From Bacillus sp. SM2101 (lineage in GTDB: Bacteria; Bacillota; Bacilli; Bacillales; SM2101), in NCBI RefSeq assembly GCF_018588585.1, contig NZ_JAEUFG010000012.1, forward strand, positions 1-64,000: DNA of 64,000 nucleotides. Direction: 5' to 3'. This document shows, in pieces, positions 21,761-31,298 of the stretch. A program made the position numbers and the translations under genes. Within the stretch, counting starts at the first letter, position 1. Each line of letters opens with the position of its first letter. The notes under the pieces were generated by a model that was given only the letters and a program-made list of their open reading frames with translations, was not told the DNA's origin and did not search any database.

Positions 21761-22606
21761 ATGAAACATCATTTTTCACGAATCTTTGGACTAAGTGAAA
21801 AAGAAGAAAGAGAAATTATTGAAACAACAGAAAATGAAGAGATTAAAAAATTGCACGTAACGGATATCATCCCAAACCGATATCAGCCTCGGTCTGTATT
21901 TGCGGAAGAAAAAATTTCAGAATTGGCTTCAACGATTAGAACACACGGAATTATCCAACCAATAGTCGTTCGTATATTAGATGATCAAAAATATGAACTC
22001 ATTGCAGGAGAACGAAGATGGAGAGCTGTTCAGCAATTGGGATGGGATACGATACCGGCTATAATAAAAAACTTCAATGACACAGAAACAGCATCTGTTG
22101 CTTTAATAGAAAATCTACAACGTGAGGAATTATCAGCAATCGAAGAAGCGATAGCATATGCCAAATTACTAGAATTACATAATTTAACTCAAGAAGCGTT
22201 AGCTCAACGTCTTGGGAAGGGACAATCAACAGTTGCGAATAAATTACGCTTGTTAAAGCTTCCAAATGAAATACAGCAAGCTTTAATGGAAAAGAAAATT
22301 ACCGAACGCCACGCAAGGGCATTAATTGCATTAAAAGATCCAAGAAAACAAATTCAGTTATTACATGAAATTATTGAGAAACATTTTAATGTTAAGCAAA
22401 CAGAAGACCGTGTTGTAAAACTATTAGAACAATCAAATGTTAAAAAGAAGGCTAGTAAAAAGGCTTTTAGTAAAGATATGAGGATTGCCGTAAATACAAT
22501 ACGTCAATCGTTATCTATGGTTGAAGACACTGGATTATCAATAAATGCTGAAGAAGAAGAATTCGACGAATACTATCAGTTTACAATAAAAATACCAAAG
22601 AAATAA
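21761..22606 (+). CDS. noc: Nucleoid occlusion protein Noc
   Basis: 281 aa ParB-family CTP switch protein that blocks Z-ring assembly over the nucleoid. It begins [17 protein letters not shown], a membrane-targeting amphipathic start typical of Noc. The ParB N-terminal domain has [10 protein letters not shown] and the CTP motif [12 protein letters not shown]; a helix-turn-helix follows ([20 protein letters not shown]). The ATG at 21761 is chosen for the AAAGGTGG ten bases upstream. Paralogous to spo0J 1.2 kb downstream. Confidence 0.95.
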   Translation: MKHHFSRIFGLSEKEEREIIETTENEEIKKLHVTDIIPNRYQPRSVFAEEKISELASTIRTHGIIQPIVVRILDDQKYELIAGERRWRAVQQLGWDTIPAIIKNFNDTETASVALIENLQREELSAIEEAIAYAKLLELHNLTQEALAQRLGKGQSTVANKLRLLKLPNEIQQALMEKKITERHARALIALKDPRKQIQLLHEIIEKHFNVKQTEDRVVKLLEQSNVKKKASKKAFSKDMRIAVNTIRQSLSMVEDTGLSINAEEEEFDEYYQFTIKIPKK

Positions 22607-22631
22607 AACCTCATGAGATGAGGTTTTATTT
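22601..22631 (+). terminator. noc terminator
   Basis: AAATAAAACCTCAT / ATGAGGTTTTATTT: a 14-bp perfect stem with a three-base loop that overlaps the noc stop codon, followed by CTTTG. Confidence 0.85.
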
Positions 22632-23040
22632 CTTTGCGCTTTTTTACTAGTTCATAGCATCTCTACCAATGATTGAGCTCGGATAAACCTTCATCCTACT
22701 ATGTTAATAAATGCAACAAAGTTTATGAGAAAAATCCTTTTCTTTAGCTTTGAAGTTGCTTTTAACTACTTTAGCTAGAGGCTGCTGTTAGTAATGTTAG
22801 GAAAATATATGTGTAACTGTACCTTTTCTCCTGTTATATGCAACATAGTAACATTAAACTACCTCTCGTTAGTTATTTCATAGACAAACCCATATTTGAA
22901 AAACTATTATGATAGACAAATAAGTAATAGTAATATGAGGAAGAGTATTATTTTTTTGAGAAATTACAGTAAAATAGCATATTTTCATGATAAAATAGTG
23001 AAGTGGTAAAATTGATGTTCAATTAAAGGTAGGTGACATC
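22632..23040. other. noc-soj spacer
   Basis: About 400 bases of AT-rich DNA with no gene. GCAACAAAGTTTATGAG (near 22712) resembles the MITE start in inverted orientation but no full copy follows. Promoter-like AT tracts precede soj, without a clear pair of hexamers. Confidence 0.5.
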
Positions 23041-23802
23041 GTGGGAAAAACAATTGCAATTGCTAATCAAAAAGGTGGAGTTGGGAAAACGACAACTTCT
23101 GTTAACTTAGGTGCTTGCTTAGCATACATAGGTAAGAAGGTCTTGCTAGTAGACATTGATCCACAAGGAAATGCAACTAGCGGAGCAGGGATTGAAAAGG
23201 CAGAAGTAGATCAGTGTATTTATGATATATTAGTTGAAGATATTGATGCAGAAGAAGTCACAATCCCAACTAAAGTTGAAAACTTGTATGCTATACCTGC
23301 GACCATTCAGCTTGCTGGTGCTGAAATAGAGCTTGTTCCTACTATTTCACGTGAAGTGCGCTTAAAAAGGGCATTAGAACGTATTAAAGACCAATATGAT
23401 TATATAATTATTGACTGTCCACCGTCGCTAGGATTATTAACTATTAATTCTTTAACTGCTTCTGACGCAGTGTTAATACCTGTACAATGTGAATATTATG
23501 CGCTTGAAGGTTTAAGTCAGCTTCTTAATACTGTTAGACTTGTTCAAAAACATTTAAATACTGAGCTCACTATTGAAGGGGTTCTACTAACCATGTTAGA
23601 TGCTAGAACAAATTTAGGGATTCAAGTGATTGATGAAGTGAAAAAGTACTTTCAAGATAAAGTATACCGGACGATTATTCCACGTAATGTAAGGTTAAGT
23701 GAAGCACCTAGTCATGGTGAACCAATTATCATATATGATCCAAAGTCAAGAGGAGCAGAAGTTTATTTAGATCTAGCAAAGGAAGTGGTTGCAAATGGCT
23801 AA
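23041..23802 (+). CDS. soj: Chromosome segregation ATPase Soj (ParA)
   Basis: 253 aa ParA ATPase. The deviant Walker A KGGVGKTT is at residues 10-17, with LVDIDPQGNATSG and DYIIIDCPPSLGLLT following. With Spo0J it segregates origins and regulates DnaA. GTG start at 23041 with AGGTGAC upstream; it overlaps spo0J by eight bases. Confidence 0.97.
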   Translation: MGKTIAIANQKGGVGKTTTSVNLGACLAYIGKKVLLVDIDPQGNATSGAGIEKAEVDQCIYDILVEDIDAEEVTIPTKVENLYAIPATIQLAGAEIELVPTISREVRLKRALERIKDQYDYIIIDCPPSLGLLTINSLTASDAVLIPVQCEYYALEGLSQLLNTVRLVQKHLNTELTIEGVLLTMLDARTNLGIQVIDEVKKYFQDKVYRTIIPRNVRLSEAPSHGEPIIIYDPKSRGAEVYLDLAKEVVANG

Positions 23803-24646
23803 AGGTCTTGGAAAAGGTATTAATGCTCTATTTGCAAGTATGGATGTGGGAAATGAAGAAATAGTTCAAGAGGTAAAAATTAACGAGTTAAGACCAAATC
23901 CATATCAACCTCGAAAAACATTTCAACCAGAAGCAATCGACGAATTAAAAGAGTCTATACTACAACACGGAATATTACAACCACTAATTGTTAGGAAAAG
24001 CATTAAAGGGTTTGAAATTGTTGTAGGCGAACGTCGATTTAGAGCTGCTAAAGAGGCTGATTTATCAACTGTGCCTGTTGTTATTAGAGATTTATCAGAA
24101 CAGCAGATTATGGAGCTCGCTCTATTAGAAAATTTACAGAGAGAGGATTTAACTCCTATCGAAGAGGCATTAGCTTACCAAACTTTAATTGATAAATTAG
24201 AGTTTACACAAGAGCAATTAGCACAGCGGTTAGGAAAAAGTCGCCCTCATATCGCAAACCATCTTCGCTTGTTAGTTCTTCCTAAATCAATCCAAGTACT
24301 TATTTCTGAAGGGAAACTAACGATGGGACACGGGAGGACTTTGCTAGGCTTAAAAAATAAAGAAAAGACAAAAAAACTAGCTGAAAAAGTGATAAATGAA
24401 CAATTAAATGTGAGACAACTAGAACAATTAGTTCAACAGCTTAATAAAGATGTTCCACGTGAAACATCTAAGCCGAAAAAAGAAAAGAACATATTTATCA
24501 GAGAAAGAGAATCAATATTACGTGATCGGTTTGGGACGCCTGTTGTCATAAAACAAAATAAGAAAAAGGGAAAAATTGAAATTGAGTTTTTCTCAGAGGA
24601 AGATTTAGAAAGAATATTAGATATACTAGATACACCTACAAAATGA
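23795..24646 (+). CDS. spo0J: Chromosome partitioning protein Spo0J (ParB)
   Basis: 283 aa CTP-dependent clamp that loads at parS and spreads. It begins MAKGLGKGINALF, then has PNPYQPRKTF, the CTP-binding GERRFRAAKEA, a helix-turn-helix (FTQEQLAQRLGKSRPHIANH) and a C-terminal dimerisation region. The ATG at 23795 lies within the last codons of soj, preceded by AAAGGAAGTGG. A parS site lies inside this gene, as in B. subtilis. Confidence 0.97.
   Translation: MAKGLGKGINALFASMDVGNEEIVQEVKINELRPNPYQPRKTFQPEAIDELKESILQHGILQPLIVRKSIKGFEIVVGERRFRAAKEADLSTVPVVIRDLSEQQIMELALLENLQREDLTPIEEALAYQTLIDKLEFTQEQLAQRLGKSRPHIANHLRLLVLPKSIQVLISEGKLTMGHGRTLLGLKNKEKTKKLAEKVINEQLNVRQLEQLVQQLNKDVPRETSKPKKEKNIFIRERESILRDRFGTPVVIKQNKKKGKIEIEFFSEEDLERILDILDTPTK
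24451..24466. other. parS site inside spo0J
   Basis: TGTTCCACGTGAAACA, an exact match to the B. subtilis parS consensus, located in the coding sequence between the HTH and C-terminal domains. Confidence 0.96.
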
Positions 24647-24656
24647 TTTTCAATGG

Positions 24657-24682
24657 GCCATCATTAACGGTGGCTTTTTTTT
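24657..24682 (+). terminator. soj-spo0J terminator
   Basis: GCCATC/GGTGGC stem with a six-base loop followed by eight T residues, 11 bases after the spo0J stop. Confidence 0.85.
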
Positions 24683-24729
24683 ATTAGTCATTTTATATTA
24701 TATTGAATGCAATCAGAAGGGGATATGAA

Positions 24730-25443
24730 ATGGTATTACTTGGAACTGTAATTAATTGTGTGTCAATTGTTATTGGTACGTTATTTGGAATGTTCATGCA
24801 AAGAATTCCAGAAAGAGTGAAAACGACTGTTTTACAAGGGATTGGTTTATCCGTTTTCATATTAGGAATACAGATGGGACTCAAAAGTGAACAATTTATC
24901 CTTGTCATCTTAAGTTTAGCACTAGGAGGAATACTAGGTGAACTTTGGGGGATAGATGACAAATTAAATTTGTTAGGTAAATGGCTGGAAAATAAAATAG
25001 GGGCAAAGGATGAAGGTGCAGTTGCTAAAGGTTTTGTGACGGCAACATTAATATTCGTTATAGGGGCTATGGCGATTTTAGGTGCACTTGATAGTGGATT
25101 AAGAAACGATCACAATATACTATTTACTAAATCAATACTTGATGGATTTACTAGCTTTGTATTGGCTACAACATTAGGTGTTGGAGTAATTTTTTCTGCT
25201 ATACCAGTGTTTATTTATCAAGGTTCATTAGCGATATTTGCTACTCAAATCGACAAATGGATACCACCAAAGTTGATGGAATTACTCATAATAGAAATCA
25301 CTGCAACAGGTGGTATAATGATTATCGCTATAGGTCTAAATATGTTAGGGATAACAAAAATCCGGGTTGCAAACATGTTACCAAGTCTATTGGTTGTATC
25401 ATTATTTGTGACAGTATTGTATTTTTGGCCAATTTTACCGTAA
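24730..25443 (+). CDS. DUF554 membrane protein (YdfK-like)
   Basis: 237 aa, about seven hydrophobic segments. The DUF554 family features are visible: GTVINCVSIVIGTLFGMF at the start, LALGGILGELWGIDDKL, and GFVTATLIFVIGAMAILGALDSG. The family is widespread in Firmicutes; its function is unknown. The ATG at 24730 follows GAAGGGG. It is transcribed towards yyaC, with a MITE and a terminator between. Confidence 0.88.
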   Translation: MVLLGTVINCVSIVIGTLFGMFMQRIPERVKTTVLQGIGLSVFILGIQMGLKSEQFILVILSLALGGILGELWGIDDKLNLLGKWLENKIGAKDEGAVAKGFVTATLIFVIGAMAILGALDSGLRNDHNILFTKSILDGFTSFVLATTLGVGVIFSAIPVFIYQGSLAIFATQIDKWIPPKLMELLIIEITATGGIMIIAIGLNMLGITKIRVANMLPSLLVVSLFVTVLYFWPILP

Positions 25444-25507
25444 ATAACTGAATCTTGTTGATAATTGTAACTACAAAACCATTCTTGCAACAATATAATA
25501 ACAAGTT

Positions 25508-25617
25508 GGCTCTTTTCGTAAACTTTGTTGCTATAGTTCCTAAATTATAAGAAAAAGATGTCACTAAATTTTGTTTAATTATTAGTATGAAAAATAATAA
25601 TCTATGCGAAAATAGCC
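25508..25617 (+). repeat. MITE-like repeat with perfect target duplication (F)
   Basis: 110 bp, GGCTCTTTTCGTAAACTTTG ... TATGCGAAAATAGCC. It is flanked on both sides by AACAAGTT (25500-25507 and 25618-25625), a perfect 8-bp target duplication. The short length reflects an internal deletion relative to the ~160-bp copies, so it is presumably moved in trans. Confidence 0.88.
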
Positions 25618-25632
25618 AACAAGTTATTGATG

Positions 25633-25676
25633 ACTGCACCATGTACATTTTTATTTAATATGGTGCAGTTTTTTTA
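25633..25676 (+). terminator. Terminator after the DUF554 gene
   Basis: ACTGCACCAT (25633-25642) pairs with ATGGTGCAGT (25660-25669), followed by a T run. It lies between two convergent genes. Confidence 0.82.
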
Positions 25677-25682
25677 TATGAA

Positions 25683-26282
25683 CTAGCGGAGGAACCTAGA
25701 TGATAATTCTTTTAAACTATATTGGTTGTGTGCCTCATTAATGGCAGTTGCAATCGTTTTAGCCATACTCATGACAATATGTAATCTAGTATTTTGTAGG
25801 ACAAAAAACTCCATAAATCCACTCACGTTTACAATTCCCGTCATATGAATATCGCCTACTGCAGGTAATTCTTTATTTACCCCAGCACCTGGTTTAACAG
25901 GTCCATCTCCAATTGAAATATAACCTACACTATTTAACTTCCCTAAACAAGCATCAATACCGATGATAAATGGATTCCGGTAAGCGTTATTAATTTCTAT
26001 TAACTTATCTTTTAGATTTACAGCATGAATAGGATCCTCTAACGTTCCATATACATGAAAATGAGTCAAATTCTTTTCCTCAAGTTTTGAACCTACTAAT
26101 GGTCCAAGCGAATCACCTGTTGATCGATCGGTACCAATACAAACGAATACAATTGGTTGCTGAATGTCTTGTGGTAAGGAGGAAAGGAGTTTTGTTGCTA
26201 AGCTATTAATTGCGTGACCATCATCATAAGACACACGAGTACTTTCATTAACAATATTTAAAAATTTTGGTTTAAGATTCAT
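25683..26282 (-). CDS. yyaC: Spore protease YyaC family protein
   Basis: 199 aa. It belongs to the DUF1256/YyaC family related to the germination protease GPR: VFVCIGTDRSTGDSLGPLVGS, HVYGTLEDPIHAVNL, GIDACLGKLNSVGYISI and GDGPVKPGAGVNKELPAVGDI are characteristic. The ATG at 26282 is preferred because AAAGGAG precedes it; the frame extends 46 codons further upstream into low-complexity sequence. Upstream on the minus strand GTATA and, about 15 bases later, CCGTATACTG resemble a forespore (sigma-F/G type) promoter, only suggestively. Opposite orientation to its neighbours. Confidence 0.9.
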   Translation of the reverse strand: MNLKPKFLNIVNESTRVSYDDGHAINSLATKLLSSLPQDIQQPIVFVCIGTDRSTGDSLGPLVGSKLEEKNLTHFHVYGTLEDPIHAVNLKDKLIEINNAYRNPFIIGIDACLGKLNSVGYISIGDGPVKPGAGVNKELPAVGDIHMTGIVNVSGFMEFFVLQNTRLHIVMSMAKTIATAINEAHNQYSLKELSSRFLR

Positions 26283-26374
26283 AGCTTTCACTCCTTTGTA
26301 ATAGTAGTAACAGTATACGGAGGAAAAATTAAAACTATACATAAAATAGTTAAATGAAAAGAGGGAGCATGAGT

Positions 26375-27394
26375 ATGTTAAAGTCTGGATTGAAGTGGAT
26401 GTTTTTAATATTAGGCACAATGATTGGAGCAGGCTACGCCTCTGGAAGAGAGATTTGGCAGTTTTTTGGACAAGAAAGTGGACTTGCTATTATCATTTTT
26501 ACTTTAATATTTATCATTAGTTGTTTTGTTATTATGAAAATAAGTTACGAGGAGCAATCTGAACATTTTTTACCTGTCTTGCAAAGGCTAGTAGGTAAAC
26601 GATTATCTTTAGCATACGATTGGATGATAATATTATATTTATTTACTACTACTGTTGTTATGCTTGCAGGTGGAGGAGCTACATTAGAAATATTACAGAT
26701 ACCATATTGGATAGGGATATTAATTTTTTGCTTCATGCTTGTATTCTTGTTTATATGGGATTTAAAAGGAATTGTATCCATTAATATTTTTATTCTACCG
26801 ATTTTAATTATTAGTTTGATGGTAACATTATTTCTGTTTTTATATAAAAATGGACAAAGTATTAATCTTAATCTAAATGAACAATCAAATTGGCCGTCTG
26901 CATTTACTTTTACAGCATTAAATATTCTACCTTTAGTTGCTGTTCTTTCAGCAATTGGTAAAGAAATAAAAAGGGTTGGAGAGGCATGGATTGCAAGTAT
27001 AGGGAGTGGCTTACTATTAGGAATTATTTCATTTATTTATAATCAGTCATTATTACAAATAGCTAGTGAAATGATTCTTTATGAGATTCCGTTATTTGGA
27101 GTATTAAAATACTTTCCATATGCCATGTTGATTATTATGTCATTTTTATTATGGTCGGCCATCTATACAACTGCTGCTTCCGGCATATTCGGTTTAACAA
27201 CGAGATTTCGAAAAAAAATAAAGCTCCCTTTTTGGCTCCTTGCATTGTTAACTTTAATTACTATGATTCCGTTTACTTCATTTGGATTTGCTACATTAGT
27301 ATCTGTTCTCTACCCTATCTATGGTGTCATAAATTTATATTTGCTTGCAGCAATATTGATCCATCCTATTGCAAATCGGTATAAATGGGAATGA
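26375..27394 (+). CDS. YkvI-like integral membrane protein
   Basis: 339 aa with about ten hydrophobic segments and a LeuT/APC-like start (LGTMIGAGYASGREIWQFFG) that is characteristic of the YkvI family. Substrate is unknown. The ATG at 26375 lies ten bases behind AGAGGGAG; ATG codons at 26354 and 26369 lack good spacing. The end is followed by a double MITE insertion. Confidence 0.8.
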   Translation: MLKSGLKWMFLILGTMIGAGYASGREIWQFFGQESGLAIIIFTLIFIISCFVIMKISYEEQSEHFLPVLQRLVGKRLSLAYDWMIILYLFTTTVVMLAGGGATLEILQIPYWIGILIFCFMLVFLFIWDLKGIVSINIFILPILIISLMVTLFLFLYKNGQSINLNLNEQSNWPSAFTFTALNILPLVAVLSAIGKEIKRVGEAWIASIGSGLLLGIISFIYNQSLLQIASEMILYEIPLFGVLKYFPYAMLIIMSFLLWSAIYTTAASGIFGLTTRFRKKIKLPFWLLALLTLITMIPFTSFGFATLVSVLYPIYGVINLYLLAAILIHPIANRYKWE

Positions 27395-27449
27395 AAACTT
27401 GGTAATATAGTAGTATCGACTTTACTATAAGCAGTTTCTTGATATTAAA

Positions 27450-27610
27450 GGCTCTTTTCGTAAACATTGTTGCTATTGTTTTCAAATTAGCACTCTAAAA
27501 AGTGTTTTTTATTGTTGGTCATCGTTGCACAGAAGAAAAGATGCCACGAACGCTAGATATAATCGTATTTAGCTCTAATTACGAAAAGCAATCATTAGTA
27601 CGAAAACAGT
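27450..27610 (+). repeat. MITE-like repeat, left member of a tandem pair (G)
   Basis: GGCTCTTTTCGTAAACATTG ... TAGTACGAAAACAGT. Preceded by ATATTAAA (27442-27449). The same 8 bp follow the right-hand member, so the pair may share one target duplication. The last bases CAGTG replace the usual CAGCC. Confidence 0.83.
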
Positions 27611-27619
27611 GATTACAAA

Positions 27620-27781
27620 GGCTCTTTTCGTAAACATTGTTGCTATTGTTTTCAGATTAGTACTATACAACAGTGTTTTATGTTGTTAGTCATCGTTGTA
27701 CACAAGAAAAGCTGCCAGAACGCTAGATATAATCGTATTTAGCTCTAATTATGAAAAACAACAATTAATGCGAAAACAGCC
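27620..27781 (+). repeat. MITE-like repeat, right member of a tandem pair (H)
   Basis: 162 bp, GGCTCTTTTCGTAAACATTG ... TTAATGCGAAAACAGCC, the best-preserved copy in the window. Followed by ATATTAAA (27782-27789), matching the left flank of copy G. It is close to copy G throughout. Nothing else occupies this gap. Confidence 0.85.
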
Positions 27782-27823
27782 ATATTAAATGATGAAAATA
27801 GATGGATGAAAGGATAGGGTAAG

Positions 27824-28021
27824 TTGGAAAATAAACAATTTGGAATAAATGATATCGTTGAAATGAAGAAACAACACCCTTGTGGTGTGAATAGATGGAA
27901 AATTATCCGCATGGGTATGGACATTAGGATTAAATGTGAAGGGTGTGCACATAGTGTAATGCTTCCAAGAAAAGAATTCACACGTAAAATGAAAAAAATC
28001 ATTGAAAAATATGAGGAATAA
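27824..28021 (+). CDS. yyzM: DUF951 small protein (YyzM-like)
   Basis: 65 aa basic protein, begins MENKQFGINDIVEMKKQHPC, and contains GVNRWKIIRMGMDIRIKCEGC and VMLPRKEF, the DUF951 signature with conserved HPCG and CxxC. TTG start with AAGGATAGGG upstream. This family is regularly found near ychF/rpsF in Bacillus. Function unknown; a nucleic-acid-binding zinc site has been suggested by the cysteines only. Confidence 0.9.
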   Translation: MENKQFGINDIVEMKKQHPCGVNRWKIIRMGMDIRIKCEGCAHSVMLPRKEFTRKMKKIIEKYEE

Positions 28022-28094
28022 TTTAAAGTTATCCGTACTTTAGTGTGAAAAATCATGCTAATTTGAAAAAACCTCTTATAAGGGTGATACGAAG

Positions 28095-30098
28095 GTGAGA
28101 GTAAAGTATAAAACAGCTTGTCCGTTAAATTGTTGGGATAGTTGTGGTTTTGAAGTAACAGTTGAAAATAATATGGTTGTAAAAGTTGAAGGAGATCAAG
28201 ATCACCCAATTACAAAAGGTAAAATTTGTGGAAGGGGTAGGATGCTTGAACATCGAGCGAATTCTAATGAAAGAGTAAAATATCCATTAAAAAAAGTGGA
28301 TGGGACGTTTCAAAGAATTTCATGGGAGCAAGCGCTAAATGAAATTTCTAATAAACTAGCTGGTATTAAAAAAACGTACGGTACGACAGCAGTACTTCAT
28401 AGCCATGATTATTCAAATAGTGGTTTGTTAACAAACCTTGATAAACGTTTTTTTAATTGCTATGGAGGAGTAACTGAACTAACAGGTAGTATTTGTTGGG
28501 GAGCAGGCATAGAAGCACAAACTTGGGATTTCGGTGATTCATACAGTCATAGTCCAGATGACGTATTTAATAGCAAAAATATAGTGATTTGGGGTAGAAA
28601 TGTAGCGCGTACGAACATGCATTTATACGCTAATTTAACCAAAGCCAAACAGCAAGGTGCCAATATTATAGTTATTGATCCAATGTCAAATGCAACTGCA
28701 AAATTAAGTAATGAATATGTTTCGATTAAGCCTGGTATGGACGGTTTGTTAGCGATAGGTATTATGAAAGAGATCGTGCGCCTCAATTTACAAGATCAAC
28801 AATTTATTGATGACCATACGCTTGGCTATAGTGATTTACTGAACATACTTGAAGAAAAAACACTAGATGAACTTGAAGAGCTTACAGATGTATCGAAAGA
28901 TATGATGACAAAATTAGCTCATATATATGCGAATGAGCCAACAATGACTTATTTAGGTTTAGGAATGCAAAGATATACAAATGGAGGGAATACGATCCGT
29001 CTGATCGATGCTTTGGTTGCAATAAGTGGTAATATCGGTATTCCTGGTGGAGGTGTGAATTTTGCTAATAAGCAAGTCGGTGAAAGCTTTGACATAAATG
29101 CACTGTCATTGCCAAATCGCAGACAGCATAAAAGGACATTTACCATGATGCAACAAGCAGAAGGGATTCTTTTAGCTAATGATCCGCCTATTAAAATGGT
29201 CTTTGTTACATGTGGAAACCCAGTTACACAAGTACCAAATACAAATCGAGTGAAACAAGCTTTTTCAAAGGTAGACACGATAGTTGTTGTAGAACAATTT
29301 ATGACTGATACTGCTCAGATGGCTGATTATGTATTACCAACCACGACCGTATTTGAAGAAGAGGACGTGTATTATTCGTCTATGTATCATCATTACGTGA
29401 ATTATGGTCCAAAATTAGTCGAGCCTCCAGGTGAAGTGAAATCGGAATTAATGATATGGACAGAGTTGGCAAAACGCTTAGGTTTTGCAGATGATTTTGC
29501 ATTTAATAGAGAACAATTTATTAATATTGGGTTAGGAGATTTAGTTACAAAAGGTATTACACTTGAGAGATTAAGAAAGTATGATCATTTACCTTTACCT
29601 ATTGATCATGTTCCTTGGAGTGATAAGAAATTTATGACAGCAAGTGGAAAGTATGAATTTACTTCATCACAAGCAACCCAAAAAGGTTTTGATGGCCGGT
29701 TACGAATTGATTATCCACTTGAATCAAAACAAAAAAATCCAGATCTCCTTGGAAAATATCCTTATACTTTGTTGTCCATTCATCCGTTGAGATCAAATCA
29801 TTCGCAACACTATCATCTTATTGATTCTATGCAAGAAATTAAGGTAGAGGTATCAAAAGATGTTGCTGAAAAAGAAAGACTACAAGAAGATGATCTTGTT
29901 AAAGTGTTTAATGAACGTGGAGAACTAGAGGGACGTGTGCGAATTTTGAAAGAAGCACATCGCAATACAATTAATATAGATGAAGGTCAGTGGAGTAAGT
30001 TTGGTGGGAGTGTTAATTTGCTCACTCCAAATCGTATTTCAGATAATGGGATGGGGAGCACTTTGTTTGATTGTGTTGTAGCGATTGAAAAAATATAA
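28095..30098 (+). CDS. yyaE: Molybdopterin-dependent oxidoreductase (YyaE-like)
   Basis: 667 aa, DMSO-reductase superfamily. An N-terminal [4Fe-4S] site is visible: C-x3-C-x3-C-x27-C in ACPLNCWDSCGFEV ... GKICGRGRM. The molybdopterin domains show NIVIWGRNVARTNMH, VIDPMSNATAK and GNIGIPGGGVNFA. The C-terminal cofactor-binding domain contains LLSIHPLRSNHSQHYH. The substrate is unknown. No signal peptide is seen, so it is probably cytoplasmic. GTG start at 28095. The modAB genes at 4.6-6.1 kb could supply its molybdenum. Confidence 0.9.
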   Translation: MRVKYKTACPLNCWDSCGFEVTVENNMVVKVEGDQDHPITKGKICGRGRMLEHRANSNERVKYPLKKVDGTFQRISWEQALNEISNKLAGIKKTYGTTAVLHSHDYSNSGLLTNLDKRFFNCYGGVTELTGSICWGAGIEAQTWDFGDSYSHSPDDVFNSKNIVIWGRNVARTNMHLYANLTKAKQQGANIIVIDPMSNATAKLSNEYVSIKPGMDGLLAIGIMKEIVRLNLQDQQFIDDHTLGYSDLLNILEEKTLDELEELTDVSKDMMTKLAHIYANEPTMTYLGLGMQRYTNGGNTIRLIDALVAISGNIGIPGGGVNFANKQVGESFDINALSLPNRRQHKRTFTMMQQAEGILLANDPPIKMVFVTCGNPVTQVPNTNRVKQAFSKVDTIVVVEQFMTDTAQMADYVLPTTTVFEEEDVYYSSMYHHYVNYGPKLVEPPGEVKSELMIWTELAKRLGFADDFAFNREQFINIGLGDLVTKGITLERLRKYDHLPLPIDHVPWSDKKFMTASGKYEFTSSQATQKGFDGRLRIDYPLESKQKNPDLLGKYPYTLLSIHPLRSNHSQHYHLIDSMQEIKVEVSKDVAEKERLQEDDLVKVFNERGELEGRVRILKEAHRNTINIDEGQWSKFGGSVNLLTPNRISDNGMGSTLFDCVVAIEKI

Positions 30099-30179
30099 CT
30101 CCTTGTTTTTTTAACTAGGAATCACTATAATTGGGAAAGACTGAATTGATAGCGGATATATAAGAGGAGTGAAATAACA

Positions 30180-31280
30180 ATGGCTTTAACTGCAGGAATT
30201 GTGGGTCTACCGAATGTTGGTAAATCTACGCTTTTTAATGCAATTACTCAAGCGGGAGCTGAATCAGCAAACTACCCGTTTTGTACAATAGATCCTAATG
30301 TAGGAATAGTAGAAGTACCTGATCATCGCTTGGAGAAATTAACGGAGCTTGTTCAACCGAAAAAGACTGTACCTACAGCATTTGAATTTACAGATATAGC
30401 TGGTATTGTTAAGGGAGCAAGTAAAGGTGAAGGTTTAGGTAATAAATTTTTGTCTCATATTCGACAAGTTGATGCTATTTGTCATGTTGTTCGTTGTTTT
30501 GCGGATGAAAATATTACTCATGTGTCTGGTCAAGTGGATCCAATTGCAGACATAGAAACAATTAATTTAGAACTAATTTTAGCAGATTTAGAAACTGTAG
30601 ATAAACGAATTGATCGCGTTGGCAAAATGGCAAAGCAGAAAGATAAAGAAGCGATGTACGAGCACGAGGTGCTTGTGAAGCTGAAGGAAACTTTTGAAAA
30701 TGAAAAGCCAGCACGTTCAGTTGAGTTTACTGAAGAGCAAATGAAAATTGTTAAAGGACTACACTTGTTAACGATTAAACCTATTCTATATGTGGCGAAC
30801 GTCAGTGAAGAGGAAGTCGCGGATCCTTCAAACAATGAATATGTAACGCAAGTTAGAGAATTTGCAGCAGGAGAAAATTCAGAAGTCATCGTAGTATGCG
30901 CAAAAATTGAATCTGAGATTGTTGAGCTTGAAGGGGAAGAGAAGGAAATGTTTCTTGAAGAGCTCGGAATAGAAGAATCAGGCCTAGATCAACTTATTCG
31001 TGCAACTTATAGCTTACTTGGACTAGCTACTTATTTTACAGCCGGTGTTCAGGAGGTTAGAGCATGGACTTTCCGTAAAGGAATGAAGGCTCCGCAATGT
31101 GCAGGGGTCATCCATACAGATTTTGAACGTGGCTTTATTCGAGCAGAAACAGTGTCATACGACGACCTTTTAACGGCAGGTTCTATGACAACGGCGAAGG
31201 AAGCTGGTAATGTTCGCTTGGAAGGAAAAGAGTATATTGTTCAAGATGGAGATGTCATTCACTTTCGATTTAATGTGTAA
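30180..31280 (+). CDS. ychF: Redox-regulated ATPase YchF
   Basis: 366 aa Obg-family P-loop protein that prefers ATP and binds ribosomes. G1 is GLPNVGKSTL at residues 8-17, G3 DIAGIVKGASKGEGLGNKFL, and the C-terminal TGS domain contains FFTAG-like TYFTAGVQEVRAW and ends DGDVIHFRFNV. AGGAGTG precedes the ATG. Known as yyaF in B. subtilis, in the same position upstream of rpsF. Confidence 0.97.
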   Translation: MALTAGIVGLPNVGKSTLFNAITQAGAESANYPFCTIDPNVGIVEVPDHRLEKLTELVQPKKTVPTAFEFTDIAGIVKGASKGEGLGNKFLSHIRQVDAICHVVRCFADENITHVSGQVDPIADIETINLELILADLETVDKRIDRVGKMAKQKDKEAMYEHEVLVKLKETFENEKPARSVEFTEEQMKIVKGLHLLTIKPILYVANVSEEEVADPSNNEYVTQVREFAAGENSEVIVVCAKIESEIVELEGEEKEMFLEELGIEESGLDQLIRATYSLLGLATYFTAGVQEVRAWTFRKGMKAPQCAGVIHTDFERGFIRAETVSYDDLLTAGSMTTAKEAGNVRLEGKEYIVQDGDVIHFRFNV

Positions 31281-31298
31281 AACAGTATCAATCGTTTA

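Noticed and set aside
22705-22830. Possible inverted MITE copy in the noc-soj spacer
   Set aside because: A 17-base similarity only; the remaining sequence does not align to the other copies.
27745-28209. 154-codon minus-strand frame opposite yyzM and yyaE
   Set aside because: Runs through a MITE and two well-supported plus-strand genes; no motif.
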